Shown here: positions 1 through 8,316 of the stretch, piece after piece | Position numbering within the stretch: the first letter of the stretch is position 1 | Layout: each line of letters starts with the position of its first letter | Assembly (NCBI GenBank): GCA_002328415.1 | Contig: DCXL01000004.1 | Span: 479,976-543,975 of the forward strand | Length of the DNA stretch: 64,000 nt | Direction: 5' to 3' | From: Micavibrio sp. UBA2137 | GTDB lineage: Bacteria; Pseudomonadota; Alphaproteobacteria; Micavibrionales; Micavibrionaceae | Translations under genes and position numbers: made by a program | The notes under the pieces: model-generated | What the model was told of the DNA's origin: nothing | Database searches by the model: none | Seen by the model: only the letters and a program-made list of their open reading frames with translations

Positions 1-236
1 TTGGTGTTCCCATTAAATCAAAGGCGTTAAAGGGTATGGATAGCCTTTTATCGATTGTCCAAATGCCTGGCGGTATTCCTGTAGGTACACTTGCTATTGG
101 CGAGGCTGGCGCAAAAAATGCAGCTCTGCTTGCCGCAAGTATCCTAGCCAATCACGATAATGTTATTCGCACAAAACTCGACACGTGGCGTGCCGAGCAA
201 ACAGATGCCGTTAAAGAACATCCAGAAGATGATTGA
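1..236 (+). CDS. purE: PurE, N5-carboxyaminoimidazole ribonucleotide mutase (3' end only)
   Basis: This is the last 77 residues of the class I PurE mutase, which converts N5-CAIR to CAIR in de novo purine synthesis. The frame is open from the window edge (first full codon at 3). The visible part carries the conserved run SLLSIVQMPGGIPVGTLAIG followed by AGAKNAALLAA, a signature of the PurE C-terminal half. The true start lies upstream of the window. purK follows after only 3 bases, so the two are almost certainly one transcript supplying consecutive steps: PurK makes N5-CAIR and PurE rearranges it. Confidence 0.95.
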   Translation, partial: GVPIKSKALKGMDSLLSIVQMPGGIPVGTLAIGEAGAKNAALLAASILANHDNVIRTKLDTWRAEQTDAVKEHPEDD

Positions 237-239
237 GCA

Positions 240-1304
240 ATGACAGACAAGCCCTTTCAAACATTAGGTATTTTAGGTGGCGGACAATTAGGCCGCATGA
301 GCGCAGTTGCCGCATCCCGCCTTGGTATTAAATGTGTGGTTTACACAGATGGCGAAGATCACCCCGCTTCACATGTTGCTGCCAAAACCTACGTTGGCGC
401 TTATGATGATGCTGAAAAGCTCAAGGCCTTTGCGCAGGACGTGGATGTTGTCACCTATGAATTTGAAAACATTCCACTTGAAACGCTTGAAATACTCTCA
501 AAACTAAAGCCAATTTATCCTGATCATAAACTGCTTGAAGTTGCCCAAAATCGTATCGCAGAAAAAACATATTTGAACGCGATTTCTATTCCGACAACAC
601 GCTGGATGAAAATTGAAACAGCCGCCGATTTGAAAAAATGTTTCTCCGAATGGGACTGTGAAAACCTTATTATTAAAACGACACGTTTCGGTTATGATGG
701 CAAGGGGCAGGCTAAAATTAAAAAGTCAGATGATCTTGATAAGGCCATCACACAATTTGGAGACCAAGAGCTTATCGCAGAGGAAATTGTCGATTTTGAA
801 TGCGAGATTTCGGTTATCGTTGCACGTGATAAGGATGGCCATGTCGAGACCTATGGTCCTGTCGAAAACGAGCATAAAAACCACATTCTCTCTGTAAGCA
901 AATGCCCAACACACATCCCCTCGCCCATAAAGGTGCGCGCTGCAGTGCTGACTGAAAAACTGGCAAGCGAACTGAATTTACGCGGTGTGCTCACACTCGA
1001 ATTTTTTGTGACGAAGGATGGGCAGTTGCTAGCCAATGAAATTGCGCCGCGCACACATAATTCAGGGCACTGGACAATTGATGCCTGCACCGTAAGCCAG
1101 TTTGAAAATCATGTGCGCACGGTATGCGGCTTACCCGTTGGCATGCCCATACAACACAGCAATGCCCGCATGATTAACCTGATTGGTGATGATGTAGAGG
1201 ATGTTGCTGGTTATCTCTCACAACCCAAAACATGCGTGCATCTTTACGGCAAAGCCGAAACACGCGCAGGGCGCAAGATGGGGCACGTTACGATTTTAGC
1301 GTAA
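240..1304 (+). CDS. purK: PurK, N5-carboxyaminoimidazole ribonucleotide synthase
   Basis: PurK is an ATP-grasp enzyme that uses ATP and bicarbonate to carboxylate AIR to N5-CAIR in the cytoplasmic purine pathway. The 354-residue length is normal for the family. The N-terminal nucleotide-binding-like loop GGGQLGRM is at about residues 13-20. The ATP-grasp core has RFGYDGKGQ near residue 150, and the C-terminal part has NEIAPRTHNSGHW near 270. The ATG is 3 bases after the purE stop, which fits translational coupling. Its 3' end overlaps the convergent tandem-SIS gene by 17 bases. No missing key motif was seen. Confidence 0.96.
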   Translation: MTDKPFQTLGILGGGQLGRMSAVAASRLGIKCVVYTDGEDHPASHVAAKTYVGAYDDAEKLKAFAQDVDVVTYEFENIPLETLEILSKLKPIYPDHKLLEVAQNRIAEKTYLNAISIPTTRWMKIETAADLKKCFSEWDCENLIIKTTRFGYDGKGQAKIKKSDDLDKAITQFGDQELIAEEIVDFECEISVIVARDKDGHVETYGPVENEHKNHILSVSKCPTHIPSPIKVRAAVLTEKLASELNLRGVLTLEFFVTKDGQLLANEIAPRTHNSGHWTIDACTVSQFENHVRTVCGLPVGMPIQHSNARMINLIGDDVEDVAGYLSQPKTCVHLYGKAETRAGRKMGHVTILA

Positions 1305-2880
1305 AGCTCGCCTCAATCGCGCGAGAAGATTTATTCTCATGTGCTTTCAGAAAAGCATCCATCTCCTCAAACGCAACGCCGTTTAAATGCAAAATCGCTT
1401 TGGATACACTCGCATCTCCATAAAGCGTCTTAGTTTGCGCAAGCGCCTTGCGCACAACCTCTTCAGAACAACCAGTAATCTCTTTCACAATGCGCTCAGC
1501 ACGCTCCACTAACTTCTCGCAAAAGAGTTTCACATCCACCATGTACCCATCATAGACATGTCCCATCAGTGTCATTGCAGCCGAAGTCGAAACATTCAGC
1601 ACAACTTTGTGTGCTGTCCCTGCACCCAGTCGTGTTAATTTACCACCAGGTTCTTTCGAGGATTTAAGGTAAACAGGATAGTCAACAAGCGAGAGCAATT
1701 CGCCCGCCTCATCATTGGTAAAACCAATTGTCGGGATATCTTCGCGTGCAAATAAAGTCGCCAACACATTAGTAAACGTTGTTTTCCCGCTGACCGATCC
1801 CAGAATTGCGATATCATTTTCAGTGGCCTGAAAATGTTCAAAAAGCGACCACGCATATTCATTTTGGTCAGACACTTCCATGTAATCACGCAAAAGTGCG
1901 TCATGGCCTCCAAGAATTCCTGAATGCGACCGCGATGTTGGAAACCCAAATGTGGGGTAAAGTTCAGCCAGTTCCTGAACCAAGGCACGCGCCGTTGTAC
2001 CCGCCCCACCTGTTAATAGACGTCCCTGCCTACTACCTAATTGCTCTGCCATTTTCTCAATAGCAGGAACAAGTGCATCACGTGCAGCACATACACTGGC
2101 AACAGCCTGCCGCTCACTTTCCAACAGACATTGTAAAAAATCAGGGAGACTTGCAAAGCCATTGCTTTGACAATCAGCCGCACAACGATCGAGCTGTTCA
2201 AGGCTTTCTTTTTTAAGAAACCCTCCATGATGAAAGAGCATACCGTTGGTCAGCAAATCCAGACAGATTTTCTGCGACGTGCCTGCACCCATGCGCGTTG
2301 ACCCGCCAATAGGCTCGGGCGGCGTTTCCAAAAAGATATGTGTTTCGGCAAGTTCTGCAATAGGCGCGCCCTTATTATTGGCAATGGCAATTGTAAGTGC
2401 CCCGCGCTTGCGCGCTTCTCTTAGCGCCTCCTCAACAACGGGTGTCCGGCCACTGGCCGAAACGCCAATGAGGATGTCCTTTTCAGTGATACCCAGACGT
2501 CCAACTTCAGCCACAGGATAAGCCCTATCATCTTCACCTGCCTCAATGGATTTTGTGAGTGCATCAAGTCCGCCTGCCACAATGTAATCAGTTCGACTGG
2601 CTGGCCAACCATGCGTTTGCAGCTCAATCAAATTTTGCACGCACAGGCGAATGGATGTGCCTGCACCAACCACAATAATGCGTCCGTCTTGACTTTTTTT
2701 AAGAGTATCAGCCCCTAGACGTGCAATATCTGAAATTGGCGCGAGCTGACTTGCAACCGCATCAACAGAACGCAATTGATATTTCATCAAAATATCAAGT
2801 AATGCAGTTGCGTCTTTGTTATGAATGCCTTTGGCCTCGGCATTGACTTGTTCTGTGGTTAAGCTGGATAAATCTGCCAT
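1288..2880 (-). CDS. Tandem SIS-domain protein, MurQ/GKRP-like
   Basis: The protein has about 530 residues and two consecutive sugar-phosphate isomerase (SIS) modules, each resembling N-acetylmuramic acid 6-phosphate etherase (MurQ), which is normally about 300 residues with one module. Module 1 has VVGAGTSIRL, AGGLDALTKSIEAGEDD, GVSASGRTPVVEEAL and GGSTRMGAGTSQK. Module 2 has TGGAGTTARALVQELAELY, LGGHDALLRDYME, GSVSGKTT and KLTRLGAGTAHK, then the MurQ-like helix GHVYDGYMVDV. Aligned by eye to MurQ, glutamates at both catalytic positions (E. coli Glu83 and Glu114) are present in module 1 and roughly so in module 2. The tandem arrangement is known in the animal glucokinase regulatory protein. 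No anmK or sugar transporter is adjacent, so the substrate is unknown. The start is taken at MADLSS; in-frame alternatives lie at 2910 (ATG) and 2934 (GTG). Confidence 0.75.
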   Translation of the reverse strand: MADLSSLTTEQVNAEAKGIHNKDATALLDILMKYQLRSVDAVASQLAPISDIARLGADTLKKSQDGRIIVVGAGTSIRLCVQNLIELQTHGWPASRTDYIVAGGLDALTKSIEAGEDDRAYPVAEVGRLGITEKDILIGVSASGRTPVVEEALREARKRGALTIAIANNKGAPIAELAETHIFLETPPEPIGGSTRMGAGTSQKICLDLLTNGMLFHHGGFLKKESLEQLDRCAADCQSNGFASLPDFLQCLLESERQAVASVCAARDALVPAIEKMAEQLGSRQGRLLTGGAGTTARALVQELAELYPTFGFPTSRSHSGILGGHDALLRDYMEVSDQNEYAWSLFEHFQATENDIAILGSVSGKTTFTNVLATLFAREDIPTIGFTNDEAGELLSLVDYPVYLKSSKEPGGKLTRLGAGTAHKVVLNVSTSAAMTLMGHVYDGYMVDVKLFCEKLVERAERIVKEITGCSEEVVRKALAQTKTLYGDASVSKAILHLNGVAFEEMDAFLKAHENKSSRAIEASFTLKS

Positions 2881-2992
2881 ATCCCAAACGCTATCCAAAA
2901 TTAACTGCATATGAAAGCAAAAAGCACCTTGCACACACAGGTTCTTGATTGTTTAATGCAGGGGCTTGGAACAACCAAAATCCAAAGGTTAT

Positions 2993-4420
2993 ATGAAGAT
3001 GCCAAAGAAACTTGCCACACAAAATCCATCCAACATGCGCGAGGAAAGTGACTCTCTTGGGGTCGTGCCCGTTCCTGCTGACCGCTATTGGGGGGCACAA
3101 ACACAACGCTCAATTCAGAATTTCCGCATTGGTACAGAAACAATGCCCGTGCCTCTTATCCGCGCTCTTGGCATTATCAAGAAATCAGCCGCCATGACGA
3201 ATATGGAGCTTGGCAAGTTAGATGAAAAATTGGGGCAAGCCATTATTCGTGCTGCTGATGAGGTCATCGAAGGGGCGCTGAATGATGAATTTCCGCTTGT
3301 TGTCTGGCAGACAGGGTCTGGGACACAATCCAACATGAATAGCAACGAGGTGATTGCTGGCCTTGCCAATGAGCAATTGGCAGGGAAGCGTGGCGGGAAA
3401 GATCCCGTTCACCCCAATGACCATGTGAATATGGGACAATCCTCAAACGACACTTTCCCAACAGCCATGTCGATTGCCGCGGGAGAGCAATTACATCACG
3501 CGCTTATCCCTGCCCTAGAGCACCTGCATAAGGCACTCTCTACAAAATCAGAAGAATTTAAGGACATCGTTAAAATTGGCCGTACCCATATGCAGGATGC
3601 AACACCGCTTACATTGGGACAGGAATTTTCAGGTTATGCCCAACAGGTGAAATACGGCATTAATCGTATCAAGGCGTGCATGCCACGCGTCATGGAATTG
3701 GCGCAAGGCGGCACGGCAGTTGGGACAGGTATTAATTCAACAAAAGGCTTTGCCGAAGGTTTCGCGGAAAAGGTTGAACAGTTAACAGGCTTGCCCTTTA
3801 AATCTGCCCCAAATAAATTCGAGGCACTTGCCGCACATGATGCGATGGTTGAATTGTCTGGCATGCTGAATGTGATTGCAACCTCGCTTATGAAGATTGC
3901 CAATGATATGCGCTTGCTTGGCTCTGGCCCACGCTGTGGTATTGGTGAAATTTCATTGCCTGCCAATGAACCTGGCTCTTCCATTATGCCTGGTAAGGTT
4001 AATCCGACGCAGTGTGAGGCCTTAACAATGGTCTGCGCACAGGTCATGGGCAATCAAACAGCCGTTTCTATTGCAGGGTCAAACGGGCATTTTGAATTGA
4101 ATGTCTTTAAACCTGTTATTATCTACAACGTCCTTCAATCTATTCGCCTTCTCGCAGATGGAATGAACAGCTTCACTGATAATTGTGTTGTCGGGATTGA
4201 GGCAAACAAGGGACGTATTGAAACGCTACTGAATGAGAGTTTAATGCTGGTCACTGCGCTTAACCCTCATATTGGCTATGACAATGCCGCTAAAATCGCC
4301 AAGAAGGCACATGCTGATGGCACAACATTGAAACAAGCTGGTATTGATTTGGGGCTTTTAACGGAAGAGCAATTCAACGACTGGATTGATCCCAAATCCA
4401 TGATTGCGCCCAGTGAATAA
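2993..4420 (+). CDS. fumC: FumC, class II fumarate hydratase
   Basis: This is an iron-independent fumarase of the fumarase/aspartase superfamily that interconverts fumarate and malate in the TCA cycle; it is a cytoplasmic homotetramer. It has about 475 residues. Visible signatures are PADRYWGAQTQRS near the N-terminus, the substrate-site loop GSGTQSNMNSNEV, GRTHMQDATPLTLGQEF, and the family signature GSSIMPGKVNPTQ, whose serine loop closes over the active site. The ATG at 2993 is preceded by AAAGG at 2984-2988; a TTG at 2966 and an ATG at 3035 are alternatives. It is divergent from the tandem-SIS gene and its stop overlaps the ribbon-helix-helix gene. Confidence 0.96.
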   Translation: MKMPKKLATQNPSNMREESDSLGVVPVPADRYWGAQTQRSIQNFRIGTETMPVPLIRALGIIKKSAAMTNMELGKLDEKLGQAIIRAADEVIEGALNDEFPLVVWQTGSGTQSNMNSNEVIAGLANEQLAGKRGGKDPVHPNDHVNMGQSSNDTFPTAMSIAAGEQLHHALIPALEHLHKALSTKSEEFKDIVKIGRTHMQDATPLTLGQEFSGYAQQVKYGINRIKACMPRVMELAQGGTAVGTGINSTKGFAEGFAEKVEQLTGLPFKSAPNKFEALAAHDAMVELSGMLNVIATSLMKIANDMRLLGSGPRCGIGEISLPANEPGSSIMPGKVNPTQCEALTMVCAQVMGNQTAVSIAGSNGHFELNVFKPVIIYNVLQSIRLLADGMNSFTDNCVVGIEANKGRIETLLNESLMLVTALNPHIGYDNAAKIAKKAHADGTTLKQAGIDLGLLTEEQFNDWIDPKSMIAPSE

Positions 4421-4652
4421 GACTTCAGATAACGATCGGATTTTCGGTCACGCCGTTGTTAAGCGGTCGGTTACGCTTAATGGTCATCGCACCAGTATAT
4501 CATTAGAAGAACCGTTCTGGCTGCATCTGCATGACATTGCCACATCACAAAACCGTTCGGTGAATAATCTGATTTCTGAAATTGACGAATCACGCGGCGA
4601 GACAGGGCTATCAAGCGCACTTCGCCTTTATGTTCTTCACAAGTTGACGTAG
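4413..4652 (+). CDS. Small ribbon-helix-helix domain protein
   Basis: A basic protein of about 79 residues resembling the ribbon-helix-helix family (RHH_4 type) often found beside fumC in alphaproteobacteria. The segment VKRSVTLNGHRTSISLEEPFW would supply the DNA-contacting beta strand and first helix, followed by LHDIATSQNRSVNNLISEI as the second helix. The GTG at 4413 overlaps the fumC stop; a TTG at 4404 is also in frame. The overlap implies co-transcription with fumC. The regulatory target is unknown; the family is annotated as probably DNA-binding, from fold rather than experiment. Confidence 0.75.
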   Translation: MNKTSDNDRIFGHAVVKRSVTLNGHRTSISLEEPFWLHLHDIATSQNRSVNNLISEIDESRGETGLSSALRLYVLHKLT

Positions 4653-4658
4653 GCTTGC

Positions 4659-7600
4659 TTATCTAAGAAAACCGCCAACCGCATCAAGCAACATTTCTTC
4701 TGGCTTTTTCTGCTGTGGTTGCTGCTGTTGCTGTGTCTGGTCTCCAGAGGCAGGTTCAGTTGTATCAGGGGCGCTTTGCTGTTGCTGTGACCCACCTAGC
4801 AAAGGAATACCAAGTTTATTATTAATTTTATCGGCTAAACCTTGATCCTGAATGATTTTGCCTAGCTTGCGTTCAATTTTGCGTTGCACGTAATCTTCCA
4901 ACACATCACCGCCAAGACGCTTTGGATTACTGAGAGAGCCTTTGAACGTCATATCAAATGGCGGTACATCAGAATTTTTGACTGTGACCTTATTTGTCAC
5001 ATCAAGCGTCCATGCGGGCAAATTAACAATTCCGCTTAGGTCAAATCGTGCTTTTGCGCCGTCCAGATAGACAGGATTCAAGCGAACAATACCACTTGCG
5101 ATATCAAAGTTTCCTTCAAGAGTTTCAAAAGAGGTTCCACCCTTGTAAATAGAAGACGACAAAACGCCCGTAACAGTATCACCGATTTTAATATCCTCGG
5201 ACAATGCGCCCGCAAGTCCGGCAATATCAATACCTTTTACACCAATGGCTGACCCTGAAAGTTTTGCGTTTCCGTTCAAATTCGACATCAACGCTTTCAT
5301 GGACGCACCATTTGTTGTCAGGGATTCAGAGGCTGAATTAATTGTTCCTGAAATCAAGTCTTCTGACCTATTGACCATGGCACTGTAAAGTTGCATCGCA
5401 TTAATGCTGTTGGCCTTTGAATTCCAGCTAACCGATTTAAAGCCCTGCCCATTATCATTGGCAACAATCTTACCATCCATGGCAACATTTCCGCCAAATA
5501 GTCCTGCAGAAAGGCTTGAAATATCCAACACGCCATTTGAAAGCGCCATATCTATCGATGGTGATGTTAATACCCATCTGTTTTGCGCCACTGATTTGGC
5601 CTTCACATCCAAGTCCAGCATGACTGAGCGCATCCACTTGGAATCAATTGTTTGTCCTGACCACTGGCCGCTCTCTTGCGAAGATGATGTTGCCTGCCCA
5701 CCAGAGGAGGAGGCCTTATTGGCTGTTCCACTTGATGTACCTGGAAGGGACAAAGCGCCCAATGCAATATCACCTTTAACAGCAGGGATATTGCCACCTG
5801 TAGAAATTGTTAGATTTGCGCTTTCAAGCGGGATAGGTCCAGCACTCCCGCGAAGATTTGTAAGCGTGATTGTCTTATCAGCCATTGAAAGGCCTGTTTG
5901 AATATCAAGCCCCTTCTGCCAATACCCACCCATAGAGAAAGATGGGTTTACGATTTGAATGGCCTTGACCATGTTGGGGTGCTTCACAGCAACATTTAAA
6001 CCCTCAAGTGCCAAATTAGTCGTTGGATTTTTGGCCGTTCCATTTGCTGACACGCGCAAGCTTCTAGCAGAAGCCGTTGTATTAAATTGCATTTGCGAAA
6101 GTGAGCCAGTAAGTGCTGTTGTTAAATCCAGTGCGCCAATGGTCACATCAGATTCAGGCAATGTCATATCATATGATTTTGCCAAAGCCTCAACATCAGA
6201 CGTTTTCATCGCAATGTTCAAGTCCATGCCACTAAGAGCTTTCGTGTCGGCAATCTTACCTGAAACAGACAGGCTTGTGTCAAAGGCAGTGTTGGCAGAT
6301 AGCTTTGTAATGTTGAGCGCACTGCCCTGCCCCTTGATATTTGCAACAGCGTTATCGTATGTCTTGCCCTGATAGATAAGCGTATCGGCCTTGGCATCAA
6401 TGTCCAAATTCATAGGTAATGCAAACCCTTGTGTTGCATTGGCCTCTTTTGAACCAGATGAACCTTTCGCCTTAGCAGGCGCTTTTTTTCCGCTTAGCCC
6501 CATCCATTTATCCAGATTGAGCGTGTCGGCCGTCATCGCCAAGGTCAAACCCGCAGGTGATTTTGTATAAATACCGTTCCCTTTGAGCGTTGAACCCTGC
6601 AACGTTGCATTGAATGATGGGAAAGAAATTCTTGTGTCACTCAGTGTGATATCTGCCTGCATCTTTGAATTTGAAAGAATGGGCCCAAGTGTACCGTTCC
6701 CCTTATCACCTGATGCTTCAGTTAAATTGAACTGAAAACGCTGATTGCCTTCAAGTGCCTTAATGTCACCTTTAAAGTTTAGACCTGCAAGCTTAGCCTC
6801 TAAATCTTTCAGTGAAATCAGTTCTGGCGCATAGGCAATTTCCCCCTCTGCTTTGAAAGGCCCTTTTAGTGAAGCCCCTGCGTATTTTGAAAGATCATCG
6901 CCTTCGACCTCGAAATCGCCCTCTAAGCCCTTATTGGCAATATCGACCGCACCATCAAAGGAAAGCTTAACCTGCTCACCGTCTGTTGAGACCAGCGCCT
7001 CAAGAGGCATATTCCCAAGGGCATCTTTTTGCCCTGCCTCAACATCAAAAGAAATTTGTCTGTCATTAAGCGCTAAAGATCCATCAAAATCGTAAGGGCC
7101 ATTTAGGCTTTTTAACCCGCCTTCAACATTTACGTCTTTGGCAATGGTTGTTGTTCCTTTAACGCCATCCTTATAAGTTAACTGACCATCCGTGATAACC
7201 AATTTGGATATTTTAAACTCAGATTGCTTTGGTTCTTCCCCTGTATTTGCCTGCTGGCTTTCTCGTACGTCCTGCTTTATCTGCGCCTCGCGTTTTTCCT
7301 GTGATTGAACAACCCAGTTACCAACGCCTTGCTTGTTTGTTGCAAGCGAAATAACAGGCTTAACAAGTTCAACAGAGGAAATTGAAATATTTTTTGAAAG
7401 TAAAGGAATGAGGTCAACACTGATATTGGCTTCCTGAAGTGAAACAAGCGCTTCTTTATCATTAAGAACCGTAACATTCTCAACGCTCAAATGCGGATAA
7501 GGCAAAATCGCAAGCGCGATATCGCCATCCAGATTAACCGTATACCCCGTCTTTGCCTGTATTTCATTTTGTATGGTTGGTTTATATTTTGACCAATCAA

Positions 7601-7676
7601 CAAAGCTCGGTGCAACAAACGCTGTAACAACGAGCAAAACAACAACGGCGATGGTAGCAGGGATAAATTTTTTCAT
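4659..7676 (-). CDS. AsmA family envelope protein
   Basis: A large protein of about 1005 residues with one N-terminal membrane helix (IPATIAVVVLLVVTAFVAP) and a long, beta-rich periplasmic body typical of AsmA/TamB-like proteins, which act in outer-membrane protein or phospholipid transport. The N-terminal AsmA segment includes FVDWSKYKPTIQNEIQAKTGY and the motif PYPHLSVENVTV. The C-terminal part matches the AsmA_2 pattern (LDGAKARFDLSGIVNLPAWTL). It ends in a glutamine-rich low-complexity tail (two Q runs) before PEEMLLDAVGGFLR. The ATG at 7676 is preferred; an in-frame GTG lies at 7688. It is convergent with the ribbon-helix-helix gene. No partner gene is adjacent. Confidence 0.85.
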   Translation of the reverse strand: MKKFIPATIAVVVLLVVTAFVAPSFVDWSKYKPTIQNEIQAKTGYTVNLDGDIALAILPYPHLSVENVTVLNDKEALVSLQEANISVDLIPLLSKNISISSVELVKPVISLATNKQGVGNWVVQSQEKREAQIKQDVRESQQANTGEEPKQSEFKISKLVITDGQLTYKDGVKGTTTIAKDVNVEGGLKSLNGPYDFDGSLALNDRQISFDVEAGQKDALGNMPLEALVSTDGEQVKLSFDGAVDIANKGLEGDFEVEGDDLSKYAGASLKGPFKAEGEIAYAPELISLKDLEAKLAGLNFKGDIKALEGNQRFQFNLTEASGDKGNGTLGPILSNSKMQADITLSDTRISFPSFNATLQGSTLKGNGIYTKSPAGLTLAMTADTLNLDKWMGLSGKKAPAKAKGSSGSKEANATQGFALPMNLDIDAKADTLIYQGKTYDNAVANIKGQGSALNITKLSANTAFDTSLSVSGKIADTKALSGMDLNIAMKTSDVEALAKSYDMTLPESDVTIGALDLTTALTGSLSQMQFNTTASARSLRVSANGTAKNPTTNLALEGLNVAVKHPNMVKAIQIVNPSFSMGGYWQKGLDIQTGLSMADKTITLTNLRGSAGPIPLESANLTISTGGNIPAVKGDIALGALSLPGTSSGTANKASSSGGQATSSSQESGQWSGQTIDSKWMRSVMLDLDVKAKSVAQNRWVLTSPSIDMALSNGVLDISSLSAGLFGGNVAMDGKIVANDNGQGFKSVSWNSKANSINAMQLYSAMVNRSEDLISGTINSASESLTTNGASMKALMSNLNGNAKLSGSAIGVKGIDIAGLAGALSEDIKIGDTVTGVLSSSIYKGGTSFETLEGNFDIASGIVRLNPVYLDGAKARFDLSGIVNLPAWTLDVTNKVTVKNSDVPPFDMTFKGSLSNPKRLGGDVLEDYVQRKIERKLGKIIQDQGLADKINNKLGIPLLGGSQQQQSAPDTTEPASGDQTQQQQQPQQKKPEEMLLDAVGGFLR

Positions 7677-7801
7677 AGGGGCACTCACTCCAAATATTTA
7701 ATCTGTAGGCTAAGATATAGACCAGTTTTAATAAAAAGAAAACGGCTTCCCTTCAATAACTTATGAGAAGCACTTAAGTTCAAATCTCTTTACATTCATA
7801 A

Positions 7802-7832
7802 ATAAACGCGTTTATGATGTTGCAATGCAACA
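7802..7832. promoter_or_regulatory. Two adjacent perfect palindromes at the phaR start
   Basis: ATAAACGCGTTTAT (7802-7815) is a 14-base perfect palindrome. It is followed by TGTTGCAATGCAACA (7818-7832), a perfect 7-1-7 palindrome whose central A is the first base of the phaR ATG. Known PhaR proteins bind TGC-rich sites and repress their own gene, so the second element is a credible autoregulatory operator. There is no Shine-Dalgarno-like sequence in front of this ATG, so the palindrome occupies the translation-initiation region. This is inferred from sequence symmetry only. Confidence 0.5.
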
Positions 7833-8313
7833 AAAAAAGCCCACAGTTGTCAAGAAATACGCCAATCGTCGCCTTTACGATATGGGGCGTAGCGCTTATG
7901 TTACGCTAGACGATCTCTTTGAAATGATTAAAGAGGACTACCCCTTTGTTGTGCAAGACGCCAAAACAGGCCGCGATATCACACGCTCTGTGCTTATGCA
8001 GATTATTGTCGAGAAAGAAAGCAAGAAAGACGGGCATAGCTTCTCACTCAACTTCATGAAAAACCTCATCAGCTTTTATGACAGTAAACTTCATCCAATG
8101 CTACCCCACTATATCGACCAATCGATGGAGAACTTTGTCCAAAACAAGGAGGAGCTTTCCTCTCAATTAGAAGAAACTTACGAGCACATCTTCCCATTTC
8201 AAAAAATTGAAACGCTCAATACCCATAATTTGAATGTGTTTCAAAATGCGCTGAAAGCAATGACCTCCCGCCAGGAGCAAGAAGCGCGCCTCATGTCATC
8301 CGAGGAAGAATAA
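7825..8313 (+). CDS. phaR: PhaR, polyhydroxyalkanoate synthesis repressor
   Basis: A 162-residue regulator of PHA storage-granule genes. The N-terminal PHB/PHA accumulation regulator DNA-binding domain is clear at about residues 8-70 (VKKYANRRLYDMGRSAYVT, then LDDLFEMI and AKTGRDITRSVLMQII). The PHB_acc-type region follows (HSFSLNFMKNLISFYDSKL). In the family, PhaR binds both DNA and nascent PHA granules and represses phasin and its own gene. No phaC, phaA, phaB or phasin gene is visible in the window, so the regulon lies elsewhere. It is convergent with the coiled-coil gene (3-base gap). Confidence 0.92.
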   Translation: MQQKKPTVVKKYANRRLYDMGRSAYVTLDDLFEMIKEDYPFVVQDAKTGRDITRSVLMQIIVEKESKKDGHSFSLNFMKNLISFYDSKLHPMLPHYIDQSMENFVQNKEELSSQLEETYEHIFPFQKIETLNTHNLNVFQNALKAMTSRQEQEARLMSSEEE

Positions 8314-8316
8314 ACT

